21,588 nucleotides of DNA, taken from NCBI GenBank assembly GCA_034409055.1, contig DAOUMU010000402.1, positions 1-21,588 of the forward strand, given 5' to 3'. Below are positions 1 to 5,567 of the stretch, piece after piece. The position numbers were made by a program, and so were the translations under genes. Below the pieces are notes generated by a model. It was not told the origin of the DNA. It was given only the letters and a program-made list of their open reading frames with translations, and searched no databases. The DNA comes from DAOUMU01 sp034409055 (GTDB lineage Bacteria > Chloroflexota > Anaerolineae > 4572-78 > J111). Every line of letters starts with the position of its first letter. Position 1 is the stretch's first letter.

Positions 1-30
1 ACTGCTAAGAAACAAATTGCTGCTCGGTGT

Positions 31-69
31 GGACCACAGTCCACGCCACACATCGCCGGACTGTGGTCC
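31..69. repeat. Dispersed hairpin repeat, copy 1
   Basis: A perfect 12-bp inverted repeat (GGACCACAGTCC at 31-42 and its complement at 58-69) encloses a 15-base loop. A second 39-base copy with the same arm sequence and nearly the same layout lies at 5507-5545, so this is a repeated element rather than a chance hairpin. No reading frame fits it. Function is unknown; it could be a REP-like element or a transcribed structure. Confidence 0.75.
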
Positions 70-102
70 GGCTAGAGCGACTTGACGTTTCTGGCCTATT
101 GA

Positions 103-117
103 AGACCTGCCAGGTCT
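103..117. repeat. Short perfect palindrome
   Basis: AGACCTGCCAGGTCT forms 7-bp arms around a central C. It sits between the 31-69 hairpin and the heptamer array. A related but different palindrome, ACCTGGCCAGGT, occurs at 212-223, and a 13-bp arm with a similar AGACCT... start is at 2978-2990. It may belong to a short palindromic repeat family or be a binding site; nothing decides between these. Confidence 0.4.
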
Positions 118-123
118 GGGATG

Positions 124-179
124 CTGACGACTGACCACTGACGACTGCCCACTGACAACTGATCACTGACAACTGATCG
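124..179. repeat. Heptanucleotide tandem array (8 units)
   Basis: Eight consecutive 7-base units of consensus CTGACNA (ctgacga, ctgacca, ctgacga, ctgccca, ctgacaa, ctgatca, ctgacaa, ctgatcg) run without interruption. Read in pairs, they make four 14-mers. The array directly abuts the 179-247 inverted repeat. It resembles the short tandemly repeated repetitive sequences of cyanobacteria in unit length, but the unit sequence differs; similar arrays with other unit sequences recur in this window. Confidence 0.85.
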
Positions 180-247
180 GGGTGGTTCACCGGCCGGGGG
201 ATTGGGGAGGGACCTGGCCAGGTGTGACTCCAATGGTGAACCACCCC
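179..247. repeat. Inverted repeat with 13-bp perfect arms
   Basis: GGGGTGGTTCACC at 179-191 is exactly complementary to GGTGAACCACCCC at 235-247. The 43-base interior contains a 12-bp perfect palindrome (ACCTGGCCAGGT, 212-223). The 69-bp unit could be a small non-autonomous mobile element or a structured leader or terminator. No clear T-tract follows the right arm and no target duplication is obvious. Confidence 0.6.
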
Positions 248-271
248 TTCCTTTTTGATGAAGTTGTATAA

Positions 272-290
272 GGCAAGTTGCTAACTTGCC
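272..290 (+). other. Hairpin just upstream of the first gene
   Basis: GGCAAGTT (272-279) and AACTTGCC (283-290) form a perfect 8-bp stem with a 3-base loop, ending 12 bases before the TTG start of the first gene. In an mRNA it would sit next to the ribosome binding region, so it could limit translation. It could equally be one more dispersed palindrome of the kind common in this window. Confidence 0.5.
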
Positions 291-302
291 CAGAGACAAC
301 CC

Positions 303-1304
303 TTGAAAAACAAACCGACTCTCACCCACCACCTGGCCGGCTCTCACCAGGCCGAGATGGAACGATACCAGGCCATCGTGGCCGAGGCACGCCGCTACCT
401 GGGCACGTTTGCTGCTCCTCTCCAGGCCGTGACTGAGCCCCTGTTTGAAAAGATGGTCCAGGGCGAATTCAGCCAGGTGGCGGCCCTGCTGCCCTACTGG
501 CTGGCCGATCTGGCGCCCGTCCCGCCCGAGGTCAGCCACCGCCTGGGGGTGGCCCATCTCTACTTCTGGTGGTACTACTACGTTCAGGATGAGCTGCTGG
601 ACGGTGACGCGTCCCTGGCTGCCCTGCTGAGCGGCCATCTGGCCTTACTCAAAATGGTCGATACTTACCGGGAACTGGGCCTGACCCGTGCCCCCTGCTG
701 GGCCGACTACCACCGCCTGGCCCGCCTCTCGGCCGAGGCCCACGCCCTGGAACTACAAACCCGCTTCACCAACCCGGCCGAACTGACCCCGAACCGGCTG
801 GCCTCGGTGACCCTCGACTTTATCGGCCACCGGGTCGCTCCCCTTTTCTTTAATCCCATGGCCCAACTGCACCTGGCCGGTATTCCCGCCGACCACCCCC
901 TCCACCACGACCTGATCGCCGCTCTGCGCTGTTTTGCCATCGCCCGCCAACTGGGCGACGACGCCAGCGACTGGTTGGAGGATCTGCAAGCCGGCCACCT
1001 CAACTACGTCTCCGCCCACCTGATGCGCCGTCTCTACCAACGCGGCCTGGCCACCAGCGGTACTGACCTGGACCCGGAACGCCTGGCCGGCTACCACCTG
1101 ACCGACGAAGCCTTCTGGACCGAGATCGAACAGACCAACCAAACTCTCAGCCAACAGGCCCTCGACCACCTGGCCCCCTACGGTAACTGCCGCCTTCGTT
1201 CTCTCATCCAGAACCAGATGGCCCAACACGTCGAACAGTGGGCCGCCGGCCGGACCTACCGGGCCAATTTGCGGCAGCTTTTTGGCATCGGGGGTGAGAA
1301 GTGA
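303..1304 (+). CDS. Class I isoprenoid-synthase-like protein
   Basis: This 333-residue protein is predicted to be almost entirely alpha-helical and soluble. Two acidic motifs lie where class I prenyl/terpene synthases carry their magnesium-diphosphate ligands: DELLD at residues 96-100, following an aromatic stretch (WWYYYVQ), and DDASD at 219-223 followed by WLEDLQAGHLNY, which resembles the second aspartate-rich region of trans-prenyl diphosphate synthases. The first motif is DExxD rather than the canonical DDxxD. I infer a class I isoprenoid-fold enzyme; substrate and product are unknown. The frame opens with TTG at 303 and a weak ribosome site; ATG at 357 (residue 19) is an alternative start. 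Its neighbour downstream has a class II cyclase motif, which supports a terpenoid role. Its stop codon lies inside the first unit of a heptamer array. Confidence 0.6.
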   Translation: MKNKPTLTHHLAGSHQAEMERYQAIVAEARRYLGTFAAPLQAVTEPLFEKMVQGEFSQVAALLPYWLADLAPVPPEVSHRLGVAHLYFWWYYYVQDELLDGDASLAALLSGHLALLKMVDTYRELGLTRAPCWADYHRLARLSAEAHALELQTRFTNPAELTPNRLASVTLDFIGHRVAPLFFNPMAQLHLAGIPADHPLHHDLIAALRCFAIARQLGDDASDWLEDLQAGHLNYVSAHLMRRLYQRGLATSGTDLDPERLAGYHLTDEAFWTEIEQTNQTLSQQALDHLAPYGNCRLRSLIQNQMAQHVEQWAAGRTYRANLRQLFGIGGEK

Positions 1305-1363
1305 AACGTGAAACGTGAAACGTGTTGCGTGTTGCGTGTTGCGTACTGCGTATTGCGTGAAAC
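1301..1363. repeat. Heptanucleotide tandem array (9 units)
   Basis: Nine uninterrupted 7-base units: GTGAAAC three times, GTGTTGC three times, GTACTGC, GTATTGC and GTGAAAC. The first unit contains the stop codon of the upstream gene. The GTGTTGC/GTATTGC units recur at 16490-16510, with a complementary block at 16532-16549, so the sequence itself is dispersed and not only the period. Confidence 0.9.
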
Positions 1364-1397
1364 CTGCTATAGTTGCCCAGAAAAAGATTTTGAGTTT

Positions 1398-1451
1398 GTA
1401 GTAACAACTTCAGTCGTTCCAGGCAGCAACAACGACTAAAGTCGTCACTAC
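1398..1451. repeat. Imperfect 21-bp inverted repeat
   Basis: Bases 1398-1418 and 1431-1451 are complementary over 21 positions with three mismatches, around a 12-base spacer. The right arm itself holds a smaller ACGACT/AGTCGT hairpin and runs into the 42-bp dispersed repeat at 1438-1480. This suggests a composite palindromic repeat element between the two isoprenoid-like genes. Confidence 0.6.
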
Positions 1452-1480
1452 GAGTGAAAAACACACAGTGCTGTGCATTA
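1438..1480 (+). repeat. Dispersed 42-bp repeat, plus-strand copy
   Basis: Bases 1439-1480 match the reverse complement of 21416-21457 at 40 of 42 positions. Weaker similarity continues about 14 bases further, to about 1494. The two copies are about 20 kb apart in opposite orientation, each upstream of a gene in its own transcription direction. No protein or RNA family is recognised in it. Confidence 0.75.
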
Positions 1481-1492
1481 TCTGAATGTCTA

Positions 1493-1548
1493 TACCTGGT
1501 ACCTGCCATCTGCCATCTGCCACCTACTACCTGCTACCTGCTACCTGC
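1493..1548. repeat. Heptanucleotide tandem array (8 units)
   Basis: Eight 7-base units of consensus TACCTGC/CATCTGC run up to six bases before the ribosome binding site of the next gene. Because the array is free of stops in one frame, it falsely extends that gene upstream to 1454; the array should be read as 5' non-coding sequence. Confidence 0.85.
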
Positions 1549-1564
1549 TGCACAGGAGATTCAT

Positions 1565-2524
1565 ATGCTGCTAAAACCAACCATCTCTCCCCCCACCCTG
1601 ACCACAGCCATCCAAAAAGGACTGAATTACCTGCGTCAAACCCAACGCGCTTCGGGTGAATTTGCCACCTATATGGCCGAGCGGCCGGATATGGTCGGGG
1701 CTAAGGCGCTGCCCAAGTCGGTCTACGTGACGACGTTTGTCATTCACGCCCTGTCCTGCCTGCCAACCAGTCCTTTGATTGATCGTCTCCAGCAGCGGGC
1801 CGGAGCGTTCTTGCAGCAGGAGCAGGCAGATAACGGGGCCTGGAACTACAACGGCCAGGGGCAGTGGTCGGTGCCCGACGATTTGGATGACACCTGCTGC
1901 GCGGTGGCTGCCCTGGGCCAATTGGGCCACCGGCCGGCCTTCTCCTTCTACGCTCTGCTCTGGCAAAACGAAGTCGTGCCGGGCGGTCCTTACTACACCT
2001 GGCTGGGCATCAACGACCCGGCCAACGAGCATCCCTTCGCCCGGGAGGTCGATGCCCTGGTCAATGCCAACATTCTGTTTTGCGCCGGCCTGCTCAACCT
2101 GTCTCTACCCGGCACCGTGGATTACCTGCGACAGGTGATTCAGGAGGAAACCTACCAGGCCCAGAGTGTCTACTGCCTGTCCCCTCACTTTTTGATCTAT
2201 ACCCTCAGCCGGGCTTACGCCGACGGCCCGGTCTCTGCCCTGACCCCGGCTATGCCCACTATGCAGGATTACATTTTGACCCAACTGCCGCCCCCCCAGG
2301 CCGAACCGGTCGCTTTCAACCTGGCCTGCCTGGCCGCCAGCCTGCTCAACCTCCGGGCTCCCCTGCCCCAGGTTGAACCCTACCTGACCGTCCTCCTGGC
2401 CAGCCAGCAGTCCGACGGTCACTGGCCCACCTGGGCCGCCTACGTCCACAACAACGGCGCGCCCGCCCTGACCACCGCCCTGGCCCTGGAAGCCTTGGGG
2501 AAGTACCTGAAACGTGGAGCGTAG
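1565..2524 (+). CDS. Single-domain terpene-cyclase-like (DxDD, QW-repeat) protein
   Basis: A 319-residue protein resembling one alpha/alpha-barrel of the squalene-hopene cyclase / prenyltransferase superfamily. Residues 104-110 read PDDLDDT, containing D106-L-D-D109, a match to the DxDD acid motif with which class II terpene cyclases protonate their substrate. QW-type repeats are seen at 25-34 (QTQRASGEF), 85-93 (QEQADNGAW) and 281-287 (QQSDGHW). Full hopene cyclases are about 630 residues with two barrels, so this is about half length; it could be a compact cyclase or a relative with another job. I chose ATG 1565 because AGGAGA at 1554-1559 lies five bases before it; an open frame back to 1454 only reads through a heptamer array. 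The class I-like gene upstream suggests they act on the same isoprenoid. The last codons and stop fall in a dispersed repeat. Confidence 0.65.
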   Translation: MLLKPTISPPTLTTAIQKGLNYLRQTQRASGEFATYMAERPDMVGAKALPKSVYVTTFVIHALSCLPTSPLIDRLQQRAGAFLQQEQADNGAWNYNGQGQWSVPDDLDDTCCAVAALGQLGHRPAFSFYALLWQNEVVPGGPYYTWLGINDPANEHPFAREVDALVNANILFCAGLLNLSLPGTVDYLRQVIQEETYQAQSVYCLSPHFLIYTLSRAYADGPVSALTPAMPTMQDYILTQLPPPQAEPVAFNLACLAASLLNLRAPLPQVEPYLTVLLASQQSDGHWPTWAAYVHNNGAPALTTALALEALGKYLKRGA

Positions 2525-2550
2525 TGCAGCGCAGCCGCAACGGAAAGCGT
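2509..2550. repeat. Dispersed heptamer-based repeat at a gene end, copy 1
   Basis: Bases 2509-2543 align with 4617-4653: both begin GAAACGT, share CGTAG-GCAGC and AGCCGCAAC blocks, and end in aGCGTAG-type units. In both places the repeat covers the last codons and stop codon of the upstream gene, here the TAG at 2522-2524. It is built on the same roughly 7-base period as the clean arrays, but more diverged. Confidence 0.65.
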
Positions 2551-2592
2551 AGCCCTGGCCCCCATCCCCCATCTCAAGATATGGAATTTTTC

Positions 2593-2626
2593 TTGACAAA
2601 ATCGCCCTTTAGGGTTAACCTATAGT
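2593..2626 (+). promoter_or_regulatory. Putative sigma-70 promoter of the leader-peptide gene
   Basis: TTGACA at 2593-2598 is a perfect -35 match. TATAGT at 2621-2626 matches the -10 consensus at five of six bases, but the 22-base spacer is longer than ideal; TAACCT at 2616-2621 has a 17-base spacer but matches only weakly. The transcript would have a 5' leader of roughly 50 bases before the ATG at 2684. Confidence 0.5.
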
Positions 2627-2666
2627 ATCCCCGTTTTTAACCCCTGGTTTCTAAATTATTTTATTT

Positions 2667-2674
2667 AAGGAGGG
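2667..2674 (+). promoter_or_regulatory. Strong ribosome binding site (AAGGAGGG)
   Basis: AAGGAGGG lies nine bases before ATG 2684. It is the strongest Shine-Dalgarno sequence on the plus strand of this window. It supports the small open frame being a real, well-translated gene and fixes its start. Confidence 0.8.
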
Positions 2675-2683
2675 AAAAAAACC

Positions 2684-2908
2684 ATGAGTCCAGAGTTAGA
2701 ACGACTGGTTGGCCGGATGGTCACCGATAAGGAGTTTCGGGACAAGCTGTTAGCAGACCCGGAGGGGGCGGTCAAAGATGCAGGTTTTCAGCTTACACCC
2801 GACGAGTTGGACCGGGTCAAAGCCGGCGTGGATAACCTCAACCAGAGTTTCACGCCTGACCAGGTCGAGGAGCCGTTTGGCGCAGGGCAAGTACTCAGTG
2901 CTTGGTAA
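2684..2908 (+). CDS. NHLP/Nif11-like leader-peptide family protein (candidate RiPP precursor)
   Basis: This 74-residue protein has the architecture of nitrile-hydratase-like/Nif11-like leader peptides: an amphipathic N-terminal helix (LERLVGRMVTDKEFRDKLL), then LLADPEGAVKDAGFQLTPDELDRVKAG, the usual 'D-P-x-x-A-hydrophobic-x-x-x-G-F-x-L-T-x-x-E' pattern. Such leaders usually precede a modified core. Here the tail after about residue 50 is short (NLNQSFTPDQVEEPFGAGQ, ending LSAW), with no cysteine, few Ser/Thr and no Gly-Gly cleavage site, so a RiPP product is only a possibility. No obvious RiPP maturase (cyclodehydratase, radical SAM, LanM) is nearby; the closest enzymes are the two isoprenoid-like proteins upstream. 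It has its own promoter-like sequence, a strong ribosome site and a likely terminator downstream, so it is probably expressed alone and strongly. Confidence 0.7.
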   Translation: MSPELERLVGRMVTDKEFRDKLLADPEGAVKDAGFQLTPDELDRVKAGVDNLNQSFTPDQVEEPFGAGQVLSAW

Positions 2909-2977
2909 ACAATAGCCCAGCGTCCTGAACCGTGATCATTCGTCCCGGCAGGCTGGCGGAAAGGCCAGTCTGGCCAC

Positions 2978-3019
2978 AGACCTCGGAGGTTTTTCAGCGG
3001 CAAACCACCTCCGAGGTCT
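2978..3019. repeat. Long perfect hairpin (13-bp stem)
   Basis: AGACCTCGGAGGT (2978-2990) and ACCTCCGAGGTCT (3007-3019) are perfectly complementary around a 16-base loop. Immediately before it, GGCCAGTCTGGCC (2963-2975) is another palindrome. No T-tract follows, so it is more likely a palindromic repeat or mRNA 3' stabilising structure than an intrinsic terminator. Confidence 0.6.
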
Positions 3020-3051
3020 TGCTCCGACAAGCTATCCATAGTTTTTATCCG

Positions 3052-3077
3052 CCTCATCGTTTGATGAGGTATTTTTG
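3052..3077 (+). terminator. Probable rho-independent terminator
   Basis: CCTCATC (3052-3058), loop GTTT, GATGAGG (3063-3069) form a 7-bp stem followed by TATTTTT. It lies 144 bases after the stop of the leader-peptide gene and before the MITE-like element, and would end that transcript. The reverse orientation lacks a comparable T-tract. Confidence 0.6.
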
Positions 3078-3087
3078 CTGAAATAGG

Positions 3088-3263
3088 AACCGATTATGCG
3101 TAATTAGTCAGGTAGCATCCTAAGTAGGTTGGAGCGCAGCGGAAACCGTATCGAAGGGTGTGGTAAACGCGCCGATTCGATGCAAAACCGCACCCTTCGA
3201 TACGCGCTCCACTCTGTTCCGCGCTACTCAGGATGCTTGGCAATGAATTACGCATAATCGGTT
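3088..3263. mobile_element. MITE-like inverted-repeat element, 176 bp
   Basis: The ends carry perfect 18-bp terminal inverted repeats (AACCGATTATGCGTAATT at 3088-3105, complement at 3246-3263). Pairing resumes inside: the arms share GGATGCT-type blocks near 3113-3120 and 3230-3236, and CGTATCGAAGGGTG near the centre pairs with CACCCTTCGATACG. TAGG flanks the left end (3084-3087) and recurs at 3263-3266, a possible 3-4 bp target duplication. There is no open reading frame, as expected for a non-autonomous element. The next gene's start codon is only 12 bases away, and CATAAT in the right arm (3253-3258) could act as its -10 box. Confidence 0.7.
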
Positions 3264-3275
3264 AGGATTAAAATT

Positions 3276-4625
3276 ATGTCCTTACCAGATTCATCGGCGC
3301 CCGACCATGACATCACCCGGTTAAAGATCAAAACCGACCAGGAGCGCAGAGCGACCTTTTTGCGTTACCTGGCGGTGAGCCTGATTGTGCTTCTGGCTCT
3401 GGGTCTGGCTGTTATGCTCGTACGCGGAAATGCAAAGGGGTATAACTTTGTCTTTGTGGCATCAAGTCTGGCCCTAAACATAGTTGTCTTCTACTTAAAC
3501 CGGCGCAGATACGTTCAACCGGCGACCCATCTCTTTTGCCATAACTTCAACCTCCTTACTTTCTTTACGTTTCTCATCAATCTAACGATCGAAGATAGTC
3601 CCGCTGGAGCCGTTTTTAGTGCGAATCTGATGGCTTTGACCATCTTGTTAGGCGGGATGTTGATCGGTCCCTGGGCCATCGCCGGGTTTGCGGCCTTGAA
3701 TACCGCTCTGATTGTTATCCCTTACGTCGTGTTCGATTCGACGATGGCTGCTCTGGAGACCGGTTTTCCCATCATCTTCTTTTCATACCTGATCGCCGTC
3801 GTCTCCTGGCTTTATCAGAGAACTCTGAACCGGTCGCAAGCCCGTTTAACTGCAGCTAACCAGGAACTGATGCAAACCCGGCTGATGCAACGCGACTTGA
3901 AAATCGCCCGGGATTTGCAGCGGCGGCTCTACCCCACATCGCCCGTGATCGGCCAATGCTTGATCGCTTCTCGCTGCGAACCGGCCCGGGAAACCAGCGG
4001 CGATTTTTACGATTTCATCCAACTCAGCCCCCACGAACTGGGTATTATCGTGGCCGACGTGACCGGCAAGAGCCTGCCCGCCGCCCTGGTCATGGCCATG
4101 GCCCGCAGTATTCTCCGCAGTGAGGCCCGCCGCCACACCTCGCCGGCCATGGTCCTACACCGGGCCAACCAGGTTCTGTACGACGATGCCTCGGTGGATC
4201 AAATGGTGACCGCCTGTTACAGCATTCTGCATACCGATACCTTGATCTTCCATTTTGCTAATGCCGGCCAACTCTATCCAACTCTCAAACGGAACGGATA
4301 CGTAGAAGATTTAGAACTGAATGGCCTGCCCCTGCGGGTGAGACTGGAGCCCAATTACCAGGAGAAGACCGTCCGCCTCCAGCCCGGCGACCAGCTCATT
4401 TTGGTCACGGATGGCATTGTCGAGGCCATGAACGCCAACCGGGAAATGTTCGGTTTCGACCGGCTGGCCGAAACCATCCAGCAGCTAAAGACCACCGACC
4501 CCCAGCAGACTTTACAAGAAATCTGGGACGCCGTTGGAACCTTCCGCGGCGAAGTTGAGCAACATGACGATATGACCATCGTGGTGATCAGGGTCGAAGA
4601 TGAGGCGGAGGTAGCTGAAACGTAA
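3276..4625 (+). CDS. Membrane-anchored SpoIIE/RsbU-type PP2C phosphatase
   Basis: This 449-residue protein probably dephosphorylates serine/threonine on a partner protein, typically an STAS anti-sigma antagonist. The N-terminal part has about six hydrophobic segments (near 31-49, 58-75, 91-104, 118-133, 136-152 and 163-180), forming a membrane sensor of unknown ligand. A helical linker (about 183-215, QARLTAANQELMQTRL) leads to the SpoIIE phosphatase domain (about 220-440). Its metal motifs are present: SGDFYDF (241-247), VADVTGKSLPAAL (259-271), LVTDGIVEAMN (376-386) and HDDMT (430-434). ATG 3276 is preceded by AGGA at 3264-3267, just outside the MITE-like element. No anti-sigma or STAS partner lies in the window, so its target is elsewhere. 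The last two codons and stop fall in a heptamer-type repeat. Confidence 0.9.
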   Translation: MSLPDSSAPDHDITRLKIKTDQERRATFLRYLAVSLIVLLALGLAVMLVRGNAKGYNFVFVASSLALNIVVFYLNRRRYVQPATHLFCHNFNLLTFFTFLINLTIEDSPAGAVFSANLMALTILLGGMLIGPWAIAGFAALNTALIVIPYVVFDSTMAALETGFPIIFFSYLIAVVSWLYQRTLNRSQARLTAANQELMQTRLMQRDLKIARDLQRRLYPTSPVIGQCLIASRCEPARETSGDFYDFIQLSPHELGIIVADVTGKSLPAALVMAMARSILRSEARRHTSPAMVLHRANQVLYDDASVDQMVTACYSILHTDTLIFHFANAGQLYPTLKRNGYVEDLELNGLPLRVRLEPNYQEKTVRLQPGDQLILVTDGIVEAMNANREMFGFDRLAETIQQLKTTDPQQTLQEIWDAVGTFRGEVEQHDDMTIVVIRVEDEAEVAET

Positions 4626-4691
4626 AACGTAGCGCAGCTTTTAGCCGCAACCGAGAGCGTTAAGCGTAGAGCGGAGAGCGGAAAGCGTAGA
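4617..4691. repeat. Heptamer-based repeat at a gene end, copy 2, plus 5-unit array
   Basis: The left half (4617-4653) is homologous to 2509-2543 and contains the TAA stop at 4623-4625. The right half (4657-4691) is a clean run of five 7-base units: GCGTTAA, GCGTAGA, GCGGAGA, GCGGAAA, GCGTAGA. It ends about 20 bases before the ribosome binding site of the Sir2 gene. Confidence 0.75.
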
Positions 4692-4723
4692 GTGTCCAGA
4701 CTCTATCCAAACGGAGACGAACT

Positions 4724-5476
4724 ATGACCCCCCCCTCATCCAAGTCACCTTCGATCCCCCCAGACGTGGTTGAGAGGCTGCGGGCGGCCCGGCACGTAGC
4801 CATCCTGACCGGGGCCGGTATCTCGGCCGAGAGCGGCGTGCCCACCTTCCGCGAAGCCCAAACCGGCCTCTGGGCCAAGTATAACCCCGAAGAATTGGCC
4901 AGCCCCCAGGCATTTCAGCGTAATCCAGGCCTGGTCTGGGAGTGGTACACCTGGCGCCGGGCCCTGGTCGCCCGGGCCGAGCCCAATCCCGGCCACCGGG
5001 CCCTGGTCGCTCTGGAGCAGCGCGTCCCGGCCTTCACCTTGATCACCCAGAACGTTGACGACCTGCACCGGCGGGCCGGCAGCCAGACCATCATCGAACT
5101 GCACGGCAATATCCACCGCACCATCTGTTTTGAGGAACGGGAACCGGTCGAATCCTGGCCGGAAACGGATCAAGTGCCGCCTCGCTGTCCCCACTGCGGT
5201 GGCCTGTTACGGCCCGACGTGGTCTGGTTTGGCGAAAGCCTACCCCCGTCGGCCCTGGCGGCCGCCTTTGAGGCCGCCGAAAATTGTGATTTTTTCATGT
5301 CCATCGGCACCTCTGGCCTGGTGCAGCCAGCCGCTTCCCTCCCGCTGATCGCCGTGGAACACGGGACCACCGTCGTCGAGATTAATCCCGATACCACCAT
5401 GCTAACGGCCCGCATGACCCACGTCCTCCGAGGCCCGGCCGGCCAGGTCCTCCCAGCCCTGGTTGAGGCGCTATAA
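4724..5476 (+). CDS. Sir2-family NAD-dependent protein deacylase
   Basis: At 250 residues this is a compact cytoplasmic sirtuin that would remove acyl groups from lysine using NAD. Seen in sequence: the NAD-binding GAGIS at 30-34, GVPTFRE at 38-44, TQNVDDLH (108-115), catalytic His127 in ELHGN, PDVVWFGE (164-171), GTSGLVQPAA (195-204) and EINP near residue 220. YTWR at 75-78 matches the Tyr-x-x-Arg of class III (SIRT5/CobB-like) sirtuins that prefer succinyl/malonyl groups. The zinc module is unusual: the second pair is normal (C155, C158), but the first pair is C135-F-E-E138, so one cysteine is missing. GGAG at 4713-4716, seven bases before ATG 4724, fixes the start. The gene follows a heptamer array and may share a transcript with the phosphatase. 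Confidence 0.93.
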   Translation: MTPPSSKSPSIPPDVVERLRAARHVAILTGAGISAESGVPTFREAQTGLWAKYNPEELASPQAFQRNPGLVWEWYTWRRALVARAEPNPGHRALVALEQRVPAFTLITQNVDDLHRRAGSQTIIELHGNIHRTICFEEREPVESWPETDQVPPRCPHCGGLLRPDVVWFGESLPPSALAAAFEAAENCDFFMSIGTSGLVQPAASLPLIAVEHGTTVVEINPDTTMLTARMTHVLRGPAGQVLPALVEAL

Positions 5477-5506
5477 TTGACCATTCCACTTTGTTAGGCT
5501 CCGTCT

Positions 5507-5545
5507 GGACCACAGTCCAGCCGTCTGAGCCGCGGACTGTAGTCC
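5507..5545. repeat. Dispersed hairpin repeat, copy 2
   Basis: GGACCACAGTCC (5507-5518) pairs with GGACTGTAGTCC (5534-5545) with one mismatch, and total length equals copy 1 at 31-69. Each arm with one extra flanking base is also a small palindrome (CTGGACcacaGTCCAG; GCGGACtgtaGTCCGC), so two alternative folds exist. It occupies most of the gap before the DUF89 gene and could influence its translation or end the sir2 transcript. Confidence 0.75.
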
Positions 5546-5567
5546 GCTTGGAGCAATAATTCTTGTT

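Noticed and set aside
124..179. CRISPR-like repeat array
   Set aside because: Units are 7 bases with no spacers and no cas genes; it is a simple tandem array.
1454..1564. N-terminal extension of the DxDD protein by 37 residues
   Set aside because: The extension is translated from a dispersed repeat and a heptamer array; a good ribosome site (AGGAGA, 1554-1559) directly precedes ATG 1565.
2978..3019. Intrinsic terminator of the leader-peptide gene
   Set aside because: The stem is strong but no T-tract follows; the hairpin at 3052-3069 with TATTTTT is the better terminator.
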